A stretch of 17,521 nt of DNA, taken from an uncultured Clostridia bacterium (GTDB lineage: Bacteria; Bacillota; Clostridia; TANB77; CAG-508). Positions 14,879 to 17,521 of the stretch are shown in pieces; position 1 is the first letter of the stretch; every line of letters starts with the position of its first letter. Both the position numbers and the translations under genes were made by a program. The notes beneath the pieces are model-generated. The model made no database searches, was not told where the DNA came from, and was given only the letters and a program-made list of their open reading frames with translations. The stretch covers positions 1 to 17,521 of the forward strand of contig CAKPSX010000026.1 of assembly GCA_934184665.1 (NCBI GenBank), given 5' to 3'.

Positions 14879-15089
14879 TTATTTTTTTAAAATTTCTTTA
14901 TAATCTTCTTTTGTAAAATCTATTGTAGGTATAATTTTTTGTTATTTATCCTACAATTCCATTAATATTTTCCACTTTAATAAATTCATGATTTTTATAA
15001 GAAATTGCTACTACAACCTTTTCAATATGTTTCTACAATAAGAAATTTTCCTCTTTTTTTATTCATTTATTTTCTAAAAAATTTTCCAT
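14879..15089 (-). pseudogene. Decayed small gene, about 70 codons, family unknown
   Basis: From ATG 15089 one frame reads M-E-N-F-L-E-N-K, stop, I-K-K-E-E-N-F-L-L, stop, then K-H-I-E-K-V-V-V-A-I-S-Y-K-N-H-E-F-I-K-V and a third stop. After a frame change it ends I-I-P-T-I-D-F-T-K-E-D-Y-K-E-I-L-K-K at TAA 14879. The segments look like genuine protein, with alternating strands and a typical amphipathic lysine-rich end. The reading is broken by three in-frame stops and a frameshift, so it is most likely a pseudogene. It lies downstream of a promoter with a palindromic operator. I cannot name the family. Confidence 0.5.
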
Positions 15090-15146
15090 AACCCACTATA
15101 AATAAGACTTTACTCTATTTTTCTTTTTATTTAAAATATCTTATTC

Positions 15147-15176
15147 GGTATAGCATTCAGTATTACTGAATGTCAA
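15147..15176 (-). promoter_or_regulatory. Promoter with palindromic operator in its spacer
   Basis: On the minus strand a perfect TTGACA (15176-15171) and TATACC (15152-15147) are 18 bases apart. A 19-base palindrome, CATTCAGTA-T-TACTGAATG (15154-15172), fills the spacer and touches the -35. This geometry is typical of repressor-controlled promoters, for example of TetR-type repressors. The gene it would drive, at 15089-14879, is broken. Confidence 0.5.
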
Positions 15177-15251
15177 CTTTTTTACTTGTAAAATCCACAA
15201 ATATCGTTTGTATTATGGTATTTTTCAAATTTTTAGCCTTTTTTTATATTC

Positions 15252-15318
15252 TTTATTACAAGTAAAATTTGTAATAAGTGATTTCAAACTTACAATTGTA
15301 CAAAATTGTTTTGTACAA
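15252..15318. other. Two adjacent hairpins in noncoding DNA
   Basis: TTATTACAA and TTGTAATAA (15253-15261, 15269-15277) form a 9-bp stem. TTGTACAAAA and TTTTGTACAA (15296-15305, 15309-15318) form a perfect 10-bp stem with a 3-base loop. A further 12-bp inverted match links 15180-15191 with 15256-15267. They could be operators or remnants of mobile-element ends. No gene is seen at 15177-15470. Confidence 0.35.
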
Positions 15319-15472
15319 ATTAAATCTGTATATTAGATTAAATAATAGCATTTCTTTTACTCATTCTTATACAACTATTAGTAGTATATATTCTTTCAAA
15401 TGCCCTAAATATTGATAAATTTTAGAGTTTATTTTTTACAATTATTATTTTTATTTTTTATATTTTTTGAGC

Positions 15473-15525
15473 AAAAAAAATGGTCAACAGGAAAGTGTTT
15501 TTGTTCCCAAGCTGACCTTTTTTTA
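15473..15525. terminator. Bidirectional intrinsic terminator
   Basis: An A run (15473-15480), GGTCA and GGAA pair with TTCC, TGACC and a T run (15518-15524). It is a strong GC-cored hairpin with T tails on both strands. On the minus strand it directly follows the 42-codon chimeric ORF that begins in the copied yebC leader. Confidence 0.8.
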
Positions 15526-15545
15526 TCTGATTTTTTTATTATTTT

Positions 15546-15674
15546 TTAAAATTTGTTGAAATTTGTAAAATTAATTGCTCCTAAATTACTCCAAAACTGA
15601 TTTTCAAATTGCTCCAGCCTTATAGTTCTAAGGTTAGAGGATATTATGTTGTGCCATTTGCTATGTCCTGACAT
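15546..15674 (-). CDS. Chimeric 42-codon ORF starting with the yebC N terminus
   Basis: Copy B of the repeat supplies a ribosome binding site (AGAGGAGA), an ATG at 15674 and the YebC start M-S-G-H-S-K-W-H. After eight codons the sequence leaves yebC and runs on in unrelated DNA to TAA at 15546, giving 42 residues rich in Asn and Phe. A terminator follows 20 bases later. It may be translated, but more likely it is a truncated yebC remnant joined to foreign or junk sequence. No promoter like that of copy A lies upstream. Confidence 0.35.
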   Translation of the reverse strand: MSGHSKWHNIISSNLRTIRLEQFENQFWSNLGAINFTNFNKF

Positions 15675-15762
15675 ATCTATCTCCTCTTCTTTTCTTTATT
15701 CCCTATAAAAATCATTTCTATTTTATCACATTCACTGCATTTTGTGTAGTGTTTTCTTAAAT
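15649..15762. repeat. Direct repeat, copy B: displaced yebC 5' end
   Basis: These 114 bases are nearly identical to 13895-14007 and in the same orientation, 1.75 kb away. Copy B has an extra base and one substitution in the ribosome-binding tract. It lacks the yebC body on one side and the leader start and promoter on the other. Between the copies lie the histidine phosphatase and the gene-poor tract. Confidence 0.95.
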
Positions 15763-15820
15763 ATTTTAGTATTTTGTTAATTTTTAGTAACTCGTATTGG
15801 ACTATATGCTGGTACAACTT

Positions 15821-15868
15821 AAAATTTAACACTCAAAATTTCTGGCACTCCCAGTTTTTTAGCACACT
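15821..15868. repeat. Three degenerate 14-18-base tandem units
   Basis: Units AAAATTTAACACTC, AAAATTTCTGGCACTC and a looser third ending TTTTTTAGCACACT follow each other. Arrays of short terminal repeats with a GGCACTC core recall the ends of IS21-type insertion sequences, but this is a resemblance from memory. No transposase gene is present. Confidence 0.35.
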
Positions 15869-15878
15869 AAAAATGAAT

Positions 15879-15910
15879 AACTGGTAACATATTTCCATAC
15901 ATTACCAGTT
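15879..15910. terminator. Hairpin, possible terminator after the DGR-target-like gene
   Basis: AACTGGTAA (15879-15887) pairs perfectly with TTACCAGTT (15902-15910) around a 14-base loop. The T tract on the minus strand is interrupted, so termination would be weak. It is the only candidate terminator within 200 bases of the stop at 16006. Confidence 0.4.
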
Positions 15911-15917
15911 TATATAT

Positions 15918-15980
15918 AAATTTACACAGTTAACTTGACATACTCATATTAAAAATTTACACACTAGACTTGACAAGCTC
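15918..15980. repeat. Imperfect direct repeat pair, 28 bases, period 35
   Basis: Bases 15918-15945 and 15953-15980 share AAATTTACACA, ACTTGACA and CTC at matching positions. A third ACTTGAC occurs at 16008-16014, at the end of the neighbouring gene. The repeats may be insertion-sequence ends or binding sites. Bases 15763-16005 hold no gene. Confidence 0.45.
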
Positions 15981-16005
15981 TTTACTTTCGTAAATTGATA
16001 AATTT

Positions 16006-17280
16006 TTACTTGACGTACAGTGCACAGCGCAAACCATAGTAAACGTCGCTGTAGTAAGGATTGTCGTAGCTGCGGTAAGCCGCGTAATTGCCGCTGCCGC
16101 CGTCGAAGACATAACTACCACCACGTTCGTACCTGTAGTCGCTGGCCCCTGAACCATAGGACTCGCATGTCCAATCCCACACATTACCTGCTAAATCAAA
16201 AACATTGTTCGCATTTGTTCCTTCGTATGATCCACTTGGGATTCTTTTTGAACTACCTGATGACTTTGTTGCTGTGCTCTTTGATGTGTTTGTATAATAT
16301 GTGAAACTATTGTTTCTATAATTTCCCCAGCTTGTTGAATCTGAGGCTATCTCTGCATATGTCTTTTCTCCTGTATCTATTAACCACTTTAATGTTTCGT
16401 CCCACTGTATTCCCCATATCATCTGCACTCCTGCACTTGTTCCTGATAACTTTCTTGCTTTTTTCCACATTGTATACCATGTTTGTTTTTTTATATCTGT
16501 GTTTATTCTTTTAACAACAGGCGTTGCTTGGCTTAGGTCTCCTGTTTGGTATCTTCCTATATAATATCCTCCATATGTTGCTACACTATTTAACATCTTA
16601 TCAAAATCTATTTCCATCTCCATTAAGAAATCTTCTCTTGACATTCCATTTAAATATTGGGTTAAGTATGTTGATTGTTTGTCATAACTTGTTGTTTGTG
16701 GCTCGTATTTCTTTGTTGCGTCTTTTGTATATGCACTTGAACTAAATTTATATCTTGTTCCATATTTCTTTCCTGTTGTCTGGTCTCTCCAATACATATC
16801 ACTTACATCTGCTATTGGAATCCATACATATTGATTTCTATTACACTGTGCCTCCCATTTATTACTATCTGTTACTGCTTCTGTTCCTTCATATATTACA
16901 AAACCACCATTTACAGAATTTTCATCTGATGCAGAAGATGCAGTATATCCAGTTGGTACTGGTACTTGCACTCCATCTGAACTTGTTACTGTTGTGTAAT
17001 TATTATCATTTTTCTTCCCAGGTTTTATTTCTCCCCATATATAATTTATTTGCTCCTTTTGATTATCAGCAGTTTCTTGTGGCGCACTACCTTTTCTTGC
17101 ATTATACATAATTCCCCATATAACAGCACCCAATATTACCATCACTACAATCGGCACGATAAATGCTTTCTTTCCATACATAATATATGCCATCTTCACA
17201 TCACTAATCTTATTTACTTTTGGCTCTTCCTTTTTAGCCCTTTCCCTTCTTCTTCTCTCCTTATGTTTCTTCTCGCTCAT
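16006..17280 (-). CDS. Membrane-anchored FGE-sulfatase/C-type-lectin-fold protein, probable DGR target
   Basis: The 424-residue protein has a strongly basic cytoplasmic start (residues 1-22, E-R-R-R-R-E-R-A-K-K), one membrane helix (about 39-59) and an exposed polar stalk. A large domain of the formylglycine-generating-enzyme/sulfatase-modifying type (SUMF1-like) ends the chain. Family signs are V-W-I-P-I near 152-156, G-G-Y-Y-I-G-R-Y near 237-244, and N-V-F-D-L-A-G-N-V-W-D-W near 359-370, then R-G-G-S and G-L-R-C-A-L-Y. That fold is used as a variable ligand-binding scaffold by diversity-generating retroelements (DGRs). The last ~49 codons differ sharply in base and codon use from the rest. 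I use ATG 17280, behind GGAGA, over an upstream GTG at 17289. It is probably displayed on the cell surface to bind a ligand rather than act as an enzyme. Confidence 0.85.
   Translation of the reverse strand: MSEKKHKERRRRERAKKEEPKVNKISDVKMAYIMYGKKAFIVPIVVMVILGAVIWGIMYNARKGSAPQETADNQKEQINYIWGEIKPGKKNDNNYTTVTSSDGVQVPVPTGYTASSASDENSVNGGFVIYEGTEAVTDSNKWEAQCNRNQYVWIPIADVSDMYWRDQTTGKKYGTRYKFSSSAYTKDATKKYEPQTTSYDKQSTYLTQYLNGMSREDFLMEMEIDFDKMLNSVATYGGYYIGRYQTGDLSQATPVVKRINTDIKKQTWYTMWKKARKLSGTSAGVQMIWGIQWDETLKWLIDTGEKTYAEIASDSTSWGNYRNNSFTYYTNTSKSTATKSSGSSKRIPSGSYEGTNANNVFDLAGNVWDWTCESYGSGASDYRYERGGSYVFDGGSGNYAAYRSYDNPYYSDVYYGLRCALYVK
16009..16155 (-). other. Probable DGR variable region (VR) at the 3' end of the lectin-fold gene
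   Basis: In 16021-16140 I count 64 G+C of 120, against about 30% around it. Residues about 380-415 use mostly TAC, GAC, AGC and GGC codons, with GTC and TTC. All can derive from AAC by changes at A only, and the third base stays C or T. Fixed codons interleave (G-G at 387-388, A-A at 400-401, N-P at 407-408), and the end G-L-R-C-A-L-Y-V-K is the usual invariant tail of such targets. Reverse transcriptase, accessory protein and template repeat are not in the window. Exact VR limits cannot be set without the template. Confidence 0.75.
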
Positions 17281-17355
17281 GATACACACTCTCCATTCTT
17301 TTAATAAATTTTTAAATTCTAATTATTTTCCAACCACGTAATGAAAAGAGACAGC

Positions 17356-17381
17356 AAAAAACAGCATAAAAATTTTATGCT
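17356..17381 (-). terminator. Terminator of a gene beyond the right edge
   Basis: AGCATAAAA (17363-17371) pairs with TTTTATGCT (17373-17381). On the minus strand the stem is followed by GTTTTTTG. A wider inverted repeat (17347-17355 with 17388-17396) encloses it. It isolates the lectin-fold gene from upstream transcription. Bases 17281-17346 must hold that gene's own promoter, but only weak matches are seen. Confidence 0.7.
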
Positions 17382-17445
17382 TTTCTCGCTATCTCTATTA
17401 AATTTATTTATTCTATTTTCTTTATTTTGAGCATGATTAAAGCAT

Positions 17446-17461
17446 GCTTGTTTCAACAAGC
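17446..17461. other. Short perfect hairpin
   Basis: GCTTGTT and AACAAGC pair around a 2-base loop. No T run follows. Role unknown. Confidence 0.3.
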
Positions 17462-17487
17462 AATTTACATAACTATTAGTAAGGTAT

Positions 17488-17510
17488 TCTCTCTCTCTCT
17501 CTCTCTCTCT
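17488..17510. repeat. (TC)11 dinucleotide repeat at the window edge
   Basis: Twenty-three bases of uninterrupted TC alternation lie 11 bases from the edge. Such tracts are rare in bacterial genomes of this composition and can slip during replication. Whether it lies in a gene or a promoter cannot be seen here. Confidence 0.9.
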
Positions 17511-17521
17511 ACAGCCCCAAG

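Noticed and set aside
14879..15089. In-frame TGA and TAG as recoding or an alternative genetic code
   Set aside because: Different stop codons, a frameshift and normal use of TGA, TAG and TAA as terminators in neighbouring genes indicate decay.
15140..15320. CRISPR array
   Set aside because: The hairpins are not regularly spaced direct repeats and no cas genes are present.
14130..16005. Search for the DGR template repeat and reverse transcriptase inside the window
   Set aside because: No second GC-rich, AAC-rich copy of the variable region and no RT-like frame were seen anywhere in the window.
17318..17519. Minus-strand open frame running in from the right edge
   Set aside because: It runs through the (TC)n tract and straight across a terminator hairpin; composition is not protein-like.

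Overview
The window looks like the chromosome of an AT-rich, anaerobic, spore-forming member of the Clostridia, probably an uncultured gut species. Most of the DNA is about 30% G+C by eye. The evidence is a complete eight-gene spoIIIA sporulation operon, an oxygen-sensitive glycyl-radical ribonucleotide reductase (NrdD), rubrerythrin, strong AGGAGG ribosome binding sites and intrinsic terminators. Species cannot be assigned from the sequence alone.

Layout. 1-262: noncoding, with a probable decayed transposase end and a terminator. 263-3613 (- strand): a 2,4-diaminopentanoate dehydrogenase-like oxidoreductase and nrdD, each with its own terminator. 3614-5746 (+): a Crp/Fnr-family regulator divergent from nrdD across a perfect 14-bp palindrome, then a D,D-carboxypeptidase. 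5818-7728: a VanW-like exported protein (-), a 58-residue membrane protein (+), ribosomal protein L31 (+) and rubrerythrin (-), separated by bidirectional terminators and back-to-back promoters. 7882-13046 (-): spoIIIAA-AB-AC-AD-AE-AF-AG-AH. A 182-bp element with perfect 30-bp terminal inverted repeats lies between AG and AH and supplies the stop codon of spoIIIAG. 13195-14810 (-): yebC, preceded by an overlapping 35-codon leader ORF, then a histidine phosphatase. 14811-16005: a gene-poor tract holding a pseudogene, an operator-bearing promoter, hairpins, terminators, degenerate repeats and a second copy of the yebC 5' region. 16006-17280 (-): a membrane-anchored formylglycine-generating-enzyme/C-type-lectin-fold protein. 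17281-17521: a terminator of an off-window gene and a (TC)n tract.

The most exciting item is the 3' end of the last gene. Its final ~49 codons form an island of about 53% G+C (64 of 120 bases at 16021-16140, by hand count). Codons there are dominated by TAC, GAC, AGC and GGC, as expected if AAC codons of a template had been mutated only at adenines. With the RGGS...GLRCALYVK frame at the end of a lectin-like fold, this is the signature of a diversity-generating retroelement (DGR) variable region. No reverse transcriptase or template repeat is in the window, so the gene would be a target served from outside it.

Working together: the spoIIIA genes build the mother-cell side of the channel to the forespore. 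NrdD, rubrerythrin and the Crp/Fnr regulator fit anaerobic redox life, and the palindrome between regulator and nrdD suggests direct control plus autoregulation. The right end appears to be an accessory zone shaped by mobile elements, next to a surface-diversification gene.
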